Of a stretch of 64,000 nt of DNA, positions 1-10,829 are shown one piece after another. The notes beneath the pieces are model-generated. The model saw nothing but the letters and a program-made list of their open reading frames with translations, did not search any database and had not been told where the DNA came from. Positions within the stretch are counted from its first letter, which is position 1. Every line of letters starts with the position of its first letter. The position numbers and the translations under genes were made by a program. Source of the DNA: Warburgia ugandensis (taxonomy: Eukaryota; Streptophyta; Magnoliopsida; Canellales; Canellaceae); NCBI GenBank assembly GCA_035236585.1, contig CP141135.1, positions 5,366,001 through 5,430,000 of the forward strand, read 5' to 3'.

Positions 1-2130
1 TTAAAACATTAAAGTAAACTTAGGATTAACACCAATGGCAACAAGACGAGGAAGATTAGACTTAGATGGTTTAGATATATCCAAAGCAGATCTAAAACGG
101 CACTGTTTAGGAGTGAAGCAATGCAAGTCGAAGGTTCTAAAAGAATAAGGAAAAGGCCCAAAAGAAAGTGAATAAAAGTGGTGAGAAAGGATTTAAAAAC
201 CGTGGCACTTAATACCTTTAGATGCTTAATGGAGCCCTTGATGGCCCCCTTGTGTCGGACAAATTAACTTTGGATGCCCGTGGAGCCTTGTTTTTCTTTT
301 CTTAGTGGGCTTACTATGCAACACCTTCTCTCTTTCTCTCACTGTATACTAAACATGGAACATGATATGGGGTCACCCTTTTGTTTTGTAGCAAGTCTCA
401 TGATTTGCTAGCTCCGACGTTAAAGGTCAGAGGACCATTCCACCCTGCAGGAAGTCCTTGGAGCCCCTAGTGGGTCTGTTTTCTGTTACTTTGCTTTTCT
501 TCTTCTTACTCCCACTCCTTAATTGTCTCTTCTCTCTCCGCGTCTCCTTACTCTTCTTCCCGTCTTCTTCTCAACTGGTCTTCTCTTTACCCCGCAACAG
601 ACGGTTAAAAAAGATTTCATGTTATAAAAGGCGGAAAGCGAATGTGTATTTCAACAAGGAGAAGTTTTGTTCTACCTATAATCTCTACCTGTATAATAGA
701 GCTACTTTGCACTTGGTGATTGGAAGTTTCAGAAGGCCAAAAAGCTAAAACTCTTTTAGAAGTATTACTTCAAACTTCAAGAAGTTACATAAGAAAAAAG
801 AGTACGACTACTAAGCAAGTCACTTGCTTGATTAAGGAAGCAAGACATTTTTGGGCCCACATGAGAAATTTTGTGCAGATCAACACCGTTAAAAATGGAG
901 CATGTTTGTCACTTTACCACGTACCTAGAAAGAAAAGCGAAATAATATTAATAATAAGTTAACTTGCTATTGTCGTAGTACCAAAGCCTTCTAGCATAGT
1001 AGCATAAGAAACCTTTGATCTGAGTGACAAGAATTCTAGGCTGTGCATAGGTGTGTTTGTCTATTAATACAACAATAACAACAACTTCTTGTCATGCACA
1101 AGGATAATAATCCAGAAACTGAATTATCCTTTGGATAATGATTTCTCATCTATTACATTTTAGACCCTTGAAATGTAGATGAACTTGAACATGACAAGTT
1201 TTTAGTCTCTTAGGGCAACATTATTAGAGTAATTCTCGGTTTTGATGGCTATCAAAAGTCCGGGATGATCTGTAATTACCATCAGAAAAATGATAATAGA
1301 GAGGCACTAGCTTGTCTAACGGAGCTAGTCAAATGGATGAATGCCCCAATGGCCATTTTCTTAGAACTTATGTTTTCTCTTGCAAGAGGAGAAAGTTTGC
1401 TTGCTGCTTGTTATCCCCTTCTCAATTGGTGCCATAATGGGTAATTAAATTGTTAAAACATCCATGGCAATTACTGGCACCAAACCAGCCTTTACCAATT
1501 CCCACTTCAAGCCAAAAGAATTTCAGCATCAGAAAAAGTATCCAAGAACACTACATTGCAACTGGAACAACATCCAGGATGGATATATCAATTTGAATTT
1601 TCAGAGCACAATGTTAGTGAAATCCAACTATATTGAACTTGTTTTTGTGACTTAAGTTACTGAAGACCCAAAAAAGCTGAATTATATCAAACAAAATTTA
1701 CAAAACCATGAGGAAGCCAAGTATATTGAATTTGCCTTTGTGATTCTGTCCTAATTTCAACTTCAACAAATGAGTTTTGACATATCAAATTGAATTGTCA
1801 GATTACTACGTAACATAACAACCAAGAAAGCTGAACTCCATGGAATGGGAACCTAAACCCCCTTCTCTTCCACAAAAACATATCAGAAAAACACAAGTAT
1901 AGCCTGATAACCGAAACACAGAAAAAGCTCAAGAAAGAAACCCAACTCAGAAAACAACAAAAAATGAGAAAAAAGAAGAAGAAAGGAAACAAAAAAATCC
2001 AATTAAAGTAAATAAAAAGAGGAAAAAACCTATTTTTCCTGTCACTTAGAGCAATCAATATACCAGCAAAACAACAGAAACAAAAAGGATTGACTAATAA
2101 ATTCAAATTAAGAAGAAAATATGTACTAAG
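1..2130. other. Unassigned AT-rich sequence
   Basis: I see no convincing gene here. The open frames are short, lack recognisable motifs and sit in low-complexity pyrimidine- or purine-rich sequence (for example around 480-600 and 1960-2030). No LTR ends, SINE or RNA gene were recognised. Confidence 0.5.
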
Positions 2131-2850
2131 AACTCGCAGCAAAAGCAGGTGGACGGTCTTTAACTTGCTTTCCTATGAAGAAAGAAAATTATGCCCTCTG
2201 CCACTTTCAAAACTCCAGCTACATAGTACGTCGTTGTCAGAAATTTCAAGCATCCACGTAAGCAAGCACATCTAGGAGAGGTGGTCTCTTCGACGAAAGA
2301 GAGAAAGCTACGCTTCCATCTTTTGGTTGGTTTAAAGTTAAGACTTATAATTGATCCACTGGTTTTTAAGCACTTACAAAGGCAAGATATTTTTCCCATG
2401 TTTGTCCTCCTAAAGTTCTGAATTTCACTCTAGTCCCAATTAAAATTAAATTACACAACTATCCTCTTTTATCAATTTCATTTCGATTTAGTCAATCGCT
2501 CTAATACTTAAAAATCATAATAAGTTGACCTATTCCTGAAATGCCTTAGTTTATGTGGGCCCTGCTTTATAGTTGATTCAAAATACCACCTTCGATATCC
2601 AACAGCCCAATGTTCAACCGACGAGACGAGTTAATTGATGAAATGTGTGCATTGGATGCTGGAAATGCAGAACTGAGAACTTGGTATAAGCAGTGGCGTC
2701 CGTTCAATGACCAAATGCACGTTATCACCATCCTAGAAAATTTCGGTTAGTATTATTTTCGGGCTACCACATATCAGATGATTTAGAGACGAGATCATAA
2801 TTGGTTTGGATCAACCATTGATGTGAATTTGGGCCCATCATTGGATCAAC
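2131..2850 (+). repeat. Orphan copy of the 149-aa gene's 5' flank
   Basis: This stretch closely matches the sequence upstream of the genes at 41955 (about 40856-41640) and 46131 (about 45335-45890), and in part 4440-4800 upstream of the gene at 5054. Shared landmarks are 'ggtggacggtctttaacttg', 'tttatgtgggccctgcttta' and 'gatgtgaatttgggcc'. Here the similarity stops near 2850 and no coding region follows. I infer a duplicated promoter-side segment that lost, or never had, its gene. Confidence 0.75.
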
Positions 2851-3280
2851 CACAAGGGGGTTCCATTAAACTTAACTATGACCAGACAATACCATATAAT
2901 AAAAATGGGAATTTCTTATATCAATCACCTTTGATGATGAGTTTAACTTTTTGAGAGAACTAAATGAAAATAGTTTTGATAAAATTGTAATTACTCAGTA
3001 ATTCAATTTTAAATATGGCGTGCAGCATAAATTCATAGTCTTAAGAGGGCTAACTAGAAAAATGACACGTGAAGTTGTGTGTTTGCAAGAGAGAGAGACA
3101 CCCAACCACCCTCTAGAGAGGTAATTGTCGTAAAAATAGGAGAGAAAGAGACAGGTGACGAACTCGAACTCGTCTATCCCTTGAAAGTTGGAGGGAGATG
3201 TCATTACTCTTCAAAATGCCTCTGCTCTCGCTTTCTGTGGGAAATTTCGTGGCTAATAACTATGATTAAAATACATTAAT

Positions 3281-3560
3281 TTCAATGGAAAAAACTAGTA
3301 GCTAGAAGTAATCAATGTACATGAGTTTTGCAGCTGGTCTAAATTGAGGGTACAGCACATCATCTTGAGGCGAGCACAAGATGGATAGGTTGCGGATTCA
3401 GTCCCAATGCCATTTTATTTACATAATGAAGAAGGGTCAGTTCATCTCCTAAAGTGACCGAGCAAGTCTACAAATTATCTAAATTTTTTCACAATTATTT
3501 AATTTTGGATTGAAAGTCTGCATGCTTATTGAGAAGTCACCTGATTGGTTTCGTGATACA
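3281..3560 (+). repeat. Local duplicate segment D (copy 1)
   Basis: This segment matches about 44735-45000. Both contain 'acattaatttcaat', 'gtacatgagttttgcagct' and 'agttcatctcctaaagt', then a run ending 'acgcttattgagaagtcacctgat' or close to it. It carries a tRNA-like phrase (gatggataggttgcggattcagtcc) split here only as a description; I could not show it is a SINE. Its position relative to block P differs between the two copies, so the duplication was followed by rearrangement. Confidence 0.6.
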
Positions 3561-3924
3561 TCTGATTATTGGCATGTCATGTGTTGTTTGAAATATTTCA
3601 TCCCTGAACCAAAACCATGACCCAAATGAAATTGATTACTTTGCCTTACCACACCAATATTTCCCATTCTGAAGACTTCTTCCCACGACAGTAATCCCAG
3701 CCTGCAAAAGAGAGGAATTATGACGGGTTTTTACGTGCTCCTCTTTTCAGAAACACTAATTGAGCCGGAAACCCTGCACTCGGTACCCTATGTAGAAGGT
3801 TATATTTGTCACCTACACTATAGTTATCTTCTTGCTAAAGGATCATCGATGGATGGAATAAAGGACAGTTATTTTGAGAAATGGAAAAGGTTCGTATCCA
3901 AGGGATTGTCTTCTTCTGGTCTGT

Positions 3925-4060
3925 AAGGGTAGCCCTGTGCACGAAGCTCTGTCTATGCGGAGTCTAAGAAGGAGCAGGCCACAATGACGTAAAGTAGGCA
4001 ACCTTACCTTGTATTTTTGTAATTAAACCTGTAACTTCAAGGTCACGATAACTTTTACCT
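3925..4060 (-). mobile_element. Au-type SINE, degenerate
   Basis: On the minus strand it reads as an Au SINE: a tRNA-like head (ggtaaaagttatcgtgaccttgaagttacagg) region followed by the conserved 3' body ending in 'gcacagggctaccctt'. It is shorter than the roughly 180-bp full element. The matching place in block P copy 2 (about 43862-43875) is empty, so this insertion post-dates the block duplication. No long target duplication was visible. Confidence 0.8.
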
Positions 4061-4320
4061 TAAATAATTAAAATGATCAGGAAGGCAGGTTGTTTTCTAT
4101 TCTTCTTCTTAAAAAGTAGGGGCACGGTGCTGTGATCGCTGAGAAGGAGAATAGCTGGCTCCGGTTTAATTTCCACGTTTGACTTACTGACTGTGACTGG
4201 TTAGCGGGACCAAAAGTCAATTAGTCGGCTCAAATGCCTTTGCTCTATTCCATGCAGCTTCCTAGAAACATGGGAGTTACGTTGTTTCTCTATAAAACAG
4301 CCCATCCCAACTCTTCGTTA

Positions 4321-4440
4321 TGGCTATTACTGCTGCAATGGACCTCACGGAGCGAGGCTTGCAACCGCCGTTGAATTGGCATCAAGATGGAAGGCTCAGA
4401 AAGAAAACTGTTGCGCTGCAACATAGATGTTTCAATATGA
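4321..4440 (+). pseudogene. Truncated N-terminal copy of the 149-aa gene
   Basis: The ATG at 4321 begins a frame whose first ~40 residues parallel residues 1-40 of the 149-aa protein: the ERGLQP motif, a basic/acidic stretch, then a QHRCFN-like equivalent of QTRGLN. The flank 'cagcccatcccaactcttcgtt' before the ATG corresponds to the functional copies, as does the TATA box at 4291-4297. Similarity ends at about 4440, before the first membrane segment, and the next promoter-side repeat begins. A sister fragment lies at 44514-44650. Confidence 0.7.
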
Positions 4441-5010
4441 TGTGCACTTATCCTCTTTTATCAATTTCATTTCGATTTAGTCTCTCTAATGCTTAAAAAT
4501 TATAATAAGGTGATCTATTCCAGAAATGCCTTAGTTTATGTGGGCCCTGCTTTATAATTGATTAAAAATACCGCCTTCGATATCCAACAGCCCAATGTTC
4601 AACCGACATGACGACTTAATTGATGAAATGTGTGCAGAACCGAAAACTTGGTATAAGCAATGGGCCCTGTTCAATGACCAAATGCACATTATCACCATCC
4701 TAGAAAATTTTCGTTTTGTATTATTTTTGGGCTACCACATATGAGATGATTTAGAAACGAGATCATAAATGGTTTGGATCAACCACTGATGTGAATTTAG
4801 GCCTTGTAATTGAAGGCAAAGAGGGAAGATTTTGTTCCTCATTGTCATGGGCCCTTCGCTTTCATTTCCTACTTTCTATGCCACTTCCCGCGAGTAGATT
4901 ATTTTGTAGCTACTTCTTTACCACGGCAACAAGAAAGAAGTGATCTCTTGCACTGAGCCATTAACCACAGGGGGCTTACTGGGAACCTTCCCAGAAACAA
5001 CACTCCCGAG

Positions 5011-5018
5011 TTTATAAA
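5011..5018 (+). promoter_or_regulatory. TATA box of gene copy 1
   Basis: TTTATAAA lies 36 bp before the ATG at 5054 and is kept in copies 2 (41913-41920) and 3 (46088-46095) in the same context (acaacactcccga before, cagcccatac or close after). A start of transcription near 5040 and a very short 5' leader are inferred. Confidence 0.65.
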
Positions 5019-5053
5019 CAGCCCATACTAGTCTTACACAACCCCTCTTCGTT

Positions 5054-5503
5054 ATGGCGTCTGAAGCTGAACCTGAACTCATGGAGGGAGGCTTGCAACC
5101 GGAGTTCAATCCGGATAAAGAAGCAGAGCTGAAAAAGGAAGCTGATGGGCTGCAAACCAGAGGTCTCAATATAATCGGCGAGTTTCTGGTTTTCCAAGGC
5201 GTCATTCTCACGGTCGTGACGGATTCCTCGTCAATTTACTGTACAATTTGGTGGATTCCTTTCTTGCTTTCTCTAATGGCAGCTACCATCACGGGAGCTT
5301 TCTTGACCATTACAGCCGTTAACTACCTGAAAGCAGCATCTCAGCTCGACGCACTCAATCGAAATCGACCTGGCCCAGTCTGGATTGGCATATATATTCG
5401 TCACGTCTTCATGGCCACGATGCTGCTCTGTATGGCTGTCTTTACTCTCATTATCCTGATCGCTTGCTATTTTGTCCCTTGCCATGTTATGAAGGTGACG
5501 TAG
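5054..5503 (+). CDS. Small three-TM membrane protein, copy 1 (149 aa)
   Basis: The intronless frame encodes 149 residues. An acidic, hydrophilic N-terminus (1-37, with EAELKKEADGLQTRG at about 23-37) is followed by three hydrophobic segments at about 39-55, 65-91 and 117-140, and a short basic tail. A conserved loop, QLDALNRNRPGPV, sits between TM2 and TM3. Two more complete copies at 41955 and 46131 have exactly the same length with no indels, which argues that the frame is or was under selection. Copy 1 is unusual in having Glu at position 43 inside TM1, where the others have Val. I know of no function for this family; a membrane-embedded role is inferred only from hydropathy. The ATG was chosen because it is shared by all copies and follows the conserved TATA box. 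Confidence 0.8.
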   Translation: MASEAEPELMEGGLQPEFNPDKEAELKKEADGLQTRGLNIIGEFLVFQGVILTVVTDSSSIYCTIWWIPFLLSLMAATITGAFLTITAVNYLKAASQLDALNRNRPGPVWIGIYIRHVFMATMLLCMAVFTLIILIACYFVPCHVMKVT

Positions 5504-5970
5504 GTTCAATGGCTGCTTGTTTCCTCCTGTTCAGTGTGTAGGGTTTCTTGTCCGTCTCTGTTTCTATGGATGGAAAATAAAATGTATTGTTGTTTATATT
5601 ATTCAGTGAAAAGGTGGCACCAAAGAAAGACCAGAGAAATCCTTTTTTGGGTGGTCTTGTTTGATTGGTCATCTGTACGCCGCCTTCAATCTTTCTCTAA
5701 GTTTATCGCTTTTGTTTCTCAGGTCCATTGAAGGCCGTTCAAAGTGATAAGTAAGTTTTATGATTTGGTGTGTCGATCGAATGCTTGATTTAAGTGATCT
5801 GGTTTTAAGTTTTCTTTCTTGGCGACCACAAATTTTGTGTTATTTCTTCCATTGGATAGGTGCTTGAAGTTATGGTTTTCAGATCAAAATCTTGGATTAG
5901 CTTGAACAGAGACATGTTCTATTTTTGTTTTGGAAAGGCACATGTGACAGCAAGTGCTTCTGTGCGCCCA
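5504..5970 (+). repeat. Duplicated 3' flank of gene copy 1
   Basis: The sequence after the stop is shared with 42405-42810 and 46581-47125, including 'aaaatgtattgttgtttata', 'tttatcgcttttgtttctca' and 'ttgaagttatggttttcaga'. It probably contains the 3' UTR. Short open frames in it are not preserved between copies and are not called. Confidence 0.7.
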
Positions 5971-6694
5971 TATTTTAGAAGATTAGATTTTTCACGGTCA
6001 AATGTCTCATCAATTCCGTCGTGCCAAGCTATTTCTTTTTTATTGCAAAATGATAGCCGTACTTATTGAAGTGTCTTCCATTGTATCTATAATATTAGTC
6101 TATTAGGTTACAAGTTTAATGACAGAAATAGTCTTCAATGGGCGTGACATATCTCCAGTAGTGTTGCGTGGTCCCTTGTTGTTCATATAAGGCGATATAA
6201 CGCCCCCGTTAACAAGGAGTTGTGATCAATAAAGCATGTCGATACTTAACATTGGATATAGCTCCGAAATCAGTCCAGAAGAAAGTCATTGGCTCCGCAA
6301 ATTATATTTTAATTTGTAGATTGCAGTGCAAACCTTTTTTTAGAATAATTTTTAAGCTATGTGATATCCAAAGTAAAGTGCGTCAGATGAACGGCTTAGA
6401 TCAATAGCATGTGGGCCCACAATGAAAAAGAAGAAACATTTCACTGAAAATGTAGAGGCGCCTTCCTGTTACTGAGATGTTGTCTTTGTACCAGTATTCA
6501 TCTTTTCTATGAATGTGAACGTTGCTGTTGTTCTAGAGTTTGGAGGAAACGAATCAAAGTCCTAGAAGGCTTAGTTCCGTGCATAGTTCATCCATAGCAT
6601 GCTCTGGCTTATGGATGGTTTTGATCATTAAAAAGAGCAGGCGATAATCCTACTTTAGCCTCGTAATATTTTCTAAGTGAAAATATGTGCATCT
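5971..6694. other. Unassigned sequence
   Basis: I see no gene, LTR end or SINE in this stretch between the duplicated 3' flank and the solo LTR. It ends in the target-site copy 'actat' at 6695-6699. Confidence 0.5.
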
Positions 6695-6699
6695 ACTAT

Positions 6700-9311
6700 T
6701 GTAATGACTCCAATTTTGTAATATTGAAATTCCAAGTTTAGCAATGAAAAGATCAGTTTTTAAAGATAAGGGCATTTTAGTTATTTCACTATTTACCTTG
6801 ACTGAAACCAGGAGTTTGGTCCTAAAAATGGTTCCATTAGATGCGTCTCGGAAAAAGGAATCCAACGAGACCAAAATCACCCAAAACGGAGTTAAAATGA
6901 GCAAGTTATGGCTCTTTGAAGTTCAGGGGCAAAACTATAAATTTTATAAAAACGGTTTAACCTGCAAAACACAGGGGCCCGTTTTGATACGGGCACCCCT
7001 TCATCTTCAACCTCTAGAGGGTTCTAGAACGGCGGTGATTGGAGGAGAAATCACCGCCATTCTGGAGGTTTCTCCACCACCATTCACAGGCGGTGAGAGC
7101 CCCCTCCAGAACCCTCTCTTAGCTCTATAAATAGAGCTCTTGGGCGCCTCTAATGGCAGCCTAAAACATTGAAGAAAAACCAGTCATGGAGCAGTGACCT
7201 AGAGGGAAAAATAAGGAGAAAAACCCAGCAACGAGCCAGGTACGTCCGAGATCGCTCAAAACCCATCTCCACCATAGTTCCAGGAATGATTTCCCTAGGT
7301 TTTTGCATGAAAAACCATGCAAAACGGAGTTCAGGAGAGCCACCAAGGACCCAGGGACGTCCCCTAGGCCGCACTGGTTCAACAGGGTCAAACCAGGGTG
7401 ACCTGAGGATGACCCGGGTCCCCAACAAGCAAGACGATCCAATAGGAATGTCACACGTCGTCCTGCGTCGACCCACGTTTGAAAAACCAAACGGGCGCGT
7501 CCAGGGACGCGCCCGCACAAGAGACCATCGGGCGGAAAACCCAGTGTGTTTGCAGACACGCCTGTTGAGGCGCCTGCTGCAGATGCACAGCGCGCTAGCA
7601 GTGCGTTGTTTTTTTGGTTCCTTAAGGAAGCTGGGGCGCACGTCGCAGACGGGCAGCGCCCTAGCATTCCGTCTTTTTATTTTTAAGACTCTTATGTACA
7701 TACGACACTAAAACGCTTATAACTTGAGATCTAAAGCTCTGATTGAGGCGTGAAAAAAGGTGTTGTGTCCCTGTCGACGGCGCGGACACATCCAAACTAT
7801 AAAATCCCTGATCAAGGCCCAATCAAAGGTGGGCATAACCCTTAGAATAGGATGGTAGTGCGTGGCCACTAGAACTTTGGAAAACTGAGGACACCAAGGC
7901 CCAATTAGGACCTTAGGACATCCATAGGCATAGGGATGAACCCCTAATGTCTAAGTAATAAGACCAATTACTCTAAAACCCATAAAAGATAGGCTAAACT
8001 AACCTTGATTCCCCAAACCATGATTAGGAGCGTCCGAAGACAAAAGGGTTAGCGCGACCTAGCCAGGTAGGTGCTCTATCACTATTATATTCTTTTAAAA
8101 GATCTATTATTGTTTTGAGAACATATGTTTTAAGTATATGACTTGTTTAGCATGACTTAATTCAGCATGCATGTGATAAATGTTTTGTACATAGACATGT
8201 TTTATAAATGATTGCATATACATTATGCACATATATGTTTTACAAACAAGTGCATACATTGCATGATTTAAGTACTAGCAAATATTGCATGTCCTTGAGG
8301 GTTGCCAAAAGACACTAGAGTGCCAAGGGCCAGGCAGTTGTGAGGGACCCAAAGAGGACCGGTTTTGAACAGAGGTTTTTGGCTTATTTGATCGTATATG
8401 ATTTGGGCTAGTAAGCTAGTGGGTGCTATGCCGAGGGGTGTGGGTTGGCGACCCAGCCTCTACCACTATTAGGTGGATGGGTACCACGCCCAAAAAAGGG
8501 CATGTCCCTGCTTCGACTACATGTGGTACAGGAGGCTACCACTGGTGTCGCGGCACTGGGTCGAAGTGTTATATGCCTTGTGGAGGTATATGATCCTGTG
8601 TCCCTATGTACCCGGGGACCACAGGGCGGTGAGGTCGTGGGCATAGTGAGACCCTATGGTTTCATGGATTTATGTGCATTGCATATGGCATGATATGAGG
8701 TTGGTCGACCATACCATACTAGAGATCCATGAGTTGGATTCCATGAAGCATCTTATGCATATCATAATGATATGATATATATGTATATGATACTTTCTAT
8801 TTTGGATTATATGATCCTTTAAGTCGTTAGTATTTTCAGTTTAACAATGGATTTTAATATCGATGTTGCACTCGAGTATTCAAACATACACATGTTTTGA
8901 ATGAGCATATGATTTTAAAACTAGTAGTGATAGGCTCCTACTGAGTATAATATATACTCACCCAATCCTCAACATTTTTCAGACACCAAGTAAATACTTA
9001 AAAGCAAGGAACGCTTGTGCTAGGAACCATCCAGACTAAGTACAAGTAAGTAAAACTCCTACCTTATCTTTCAATGTTACTTGATTGTAGTTACTCTCTA
9101 ATAGTTGGGGCTGTGACTAACACTTTCTTGGGAATAATATTAATTTAAACTTTGCCATGGCTAAATAAATTGAAAAGAGGTTTTGACACTCGGGGTTTTT
9201 ATGAAAGGTTGTTTTCCAAAAGAAAAAGATTTTCATGCATTTCATATTTATAAAACAAGAGATCTCGCTTGTTTATCAAAATTGCATCATATAAAAACCC
9301 GGGTCGTGACA
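6700..9311 (+). mobile_element. Solo LTR, family C (Ty3/gypsy-like)
   Basis: The element starts TGTAATGACTCC and ends CCCGGGTCGTGACA, with perfect 5-bp target duplications 'actat' at 6695-6699 and 9312-9316. No PBS, internal region or second LTR is attached, so it is a solo LTR left by recombination between two LTRs. At 2,612 bp it is long; such long TGTAA...ACA LTRs are typical of plant chromoviruses of the Tekay/Del group, but with no pol the lineage is inference. It contains a TATA box (7126-7133), a GC-rich part (about 7310-7690) that produces spurious overlapping open frames on both strands, and a stem-loop at 8942-8960. Confidence 0.9.
7126..7133 (+). promoter_or_regulatory. TATA box in family-C LTR
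   Basis: TATAAATA lies about 430 bp into the LTR, in the context agctc-TATAAATA-gagctc, itself a short palindrome. It is the likely core promoter of the former retrotransposon. Confidence 0.6.
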
Positions 9312-9596
9312 ACTATATAACATTAACAACTCACGAATTAGAGGGAGACGGCCTTGCCACTTTTATTTTTTCACTGTCACCATTTGTCTACCTCGACTTG
9401 CTACTTTTACTTGGCAATATCTTTTTCCAGTCTGAACAATATAGAAAATGGTCTGTGAACATAATAGAATATTGACTTCCAATTAGTGACAAAGCTAGAG
9501 TACATAACTAATAAGTTAATTTCAGTGAGTACAGTTTCCTTGTATTGCAACATGAGAGGTCCAAAAATCTCAAGCTGCAACTTTGCCAATTCAGAA
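9312..9596. other. Unassigned sequence between solo LTR and viral remnant
   Basis: A minus-strand open frame (9622-9407) begins in the viral RT but loses similarity to RT after about 9597. The rest (region 9407-9596) does not resemble an RT thumb or RNase H to me. It may be host sequence at the integration junction or a rearranged viral part. Confidence 0.35.
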
Positions 9597-9995
9597 GGTG
9601 CATTCATCAAGCCGAAAGGCATAACATTTCATTCATATTGACCAAAAGGAACAGTAAAAGCAGTTTTATATTTGTCATATTCGTGGATCTGGATTTACCA
9701 GTATCCTAATTTAAGATCAAAATTTGAAAATATAACTAATCCTAGCAGTTTATTAAGAAGATCTCTTTTATTAGGGATCAGATATCTAATCCATTTCAAG
9801 ACTCTATTAAGAGGTTTATAATTTATAACCAATATTGTTTTACCTCGTTCTTTCTTTGCAGCATTATTAACATATAAAGTAGTACAACTCCATGGAGATG
9901 AAGAGTTAGGGATAAGTTTTTTTATTGACAAGATCAGTAATTTCAGTTTTGCACAATTGAATGCATTCTGAATTCATTTGGGCTGGTCTTGCCTT
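9597..9995 (-). pseudogene. Viral reverse transcriptase fragment, broken
   Basis: The fragment shows the caulimovirid RT blocks in order: a KARP-like entry (frame-shifted), SPWSC, the ERGK/VINYKPLN block, the IPNK block, the FD-containing catalytic motif A, then YKTAFTVPFGQYE and MPFGLMNAPSE. Stops interrupt the frame after GYW and after QYE, in places where family members have Gln and Trp. The YxDD block and everything beyond it are missing. It cannot encode a working enzyme. Confidence 0.8.
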
Positions 9996-10181
9996 GGTAG
10001 GGATATTATCCTCAGAGAATCCATCAATATAGGGAAGAGATACACTATGAATTTTTTGATTCCAGAATGCATTAGGTAAATCATTACAGAGACTTTTTAG
10101 GAAAGTATGAAGAAGAGATTTTATCTTCCATTGGAAATTTTTATCCTGAATATTATTCTAAACATCCTTATAAACAATTTC

Positions 10182-10430
10182 TTATTTTATAAAATTAATA
10201 TGTTGTTCTTTAAGAAGATTTCTTTGGACTTCATTAAGCAACTGTGTTTTAGGATCTTTCAAGAATTTGAAGAAAAATTGTCTATCTTCTTTTATAAAAT
10301 AAATTCTAGTTGTATCAATTGGCATAATATTATGCATGAAAGAAGTTCCTAGTATAACATAGTGATGCAAATCCTTAACTAAAAAGAAAGGAGTAGGAAT
10401 GCAAATATTATCATCGCAAAACGACTGCAT
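10182..10430 (-). pseudogene. Viral aspartic protease fragment
   Basis: This 82-residue open segment lies just upstream (in viral sense) of the RT. It has the ILGTSF motif and the following basic stretch seen after the protease core in caulimovirids. The catalytic D-T/S-G triplet is not visible in the open part and the upstream frame is broken. The call rests mainly on position and the ILGTSF block. Confidence 0.55.
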
Positions 10431-10829
10431 TATTGAGTTTAAAATTAATTTTTAGCTTATTATTACTAGCTGATGTTAAACGTTGAGAAGTTTTTTCAAA
10501 ATATTAGCAGAAAGAGTGGGTTTATTACTTAGTCTTTTTGTGGTTTCAAACATTCTATAAACATTATTAGTATCTACTATCTTTTGTTTATCTAAAAAAG
10601 ATATTATCTTTTCAAGAAGTAATTTTCTAAGTTCTGATTTTCTATTTTATTAATGACTTCAAGAGATTGAGACAAAACATTTATGGAAAGGGTATTCATT
10701 TCAATTATTGATTTCTAGCATTCAGAATCTCTTTCTAGTATATTATGCTGGTTACAACATTGTTGATTATCTGATTCAGACAAAGAGGATTCAAACTCTA
10801 TATTATTAGATTATTTGGATTTTCTTCTT

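Larger units (their letters stand above)
3735..4440 (+). repeat. Local duplicate block P (copy 1)
   Basis: The block matches 43735-44650. It holds a short conserved open segment (frame residues beginning VEGYICHLHYS and ending SSSGL), then sequence with 'tttaatttccacgtttgactta', a TATA-like box at 4291-4297 and a truncated N-terminal copy of the 149-aa gene. Copy 1 is interrupted by an Au SINE that copy 2 lacks. Because the shared open segment is preceded by unrelated residues in each copy, I do not call it a gene. Confidence 0.7.

Noticed and set aside
458..748. 96-codon hydrophobic open frame
   Set aside because: It lies in a pyrimidine-rich low-complexity stretch and no homologous family is recognised.
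5273..5509. 78-codon antisense frame in all three 149-aa gene copies
   Set aside because: Its conservation is explained by the coding strand opposite; it has no features of its own.
7150..7711. Overlapping open frames of 168-183 codons on both strands
   Set aside because: They lie inside a solo LTR in a GC-rich stretch with few stop codons and have no motifs.
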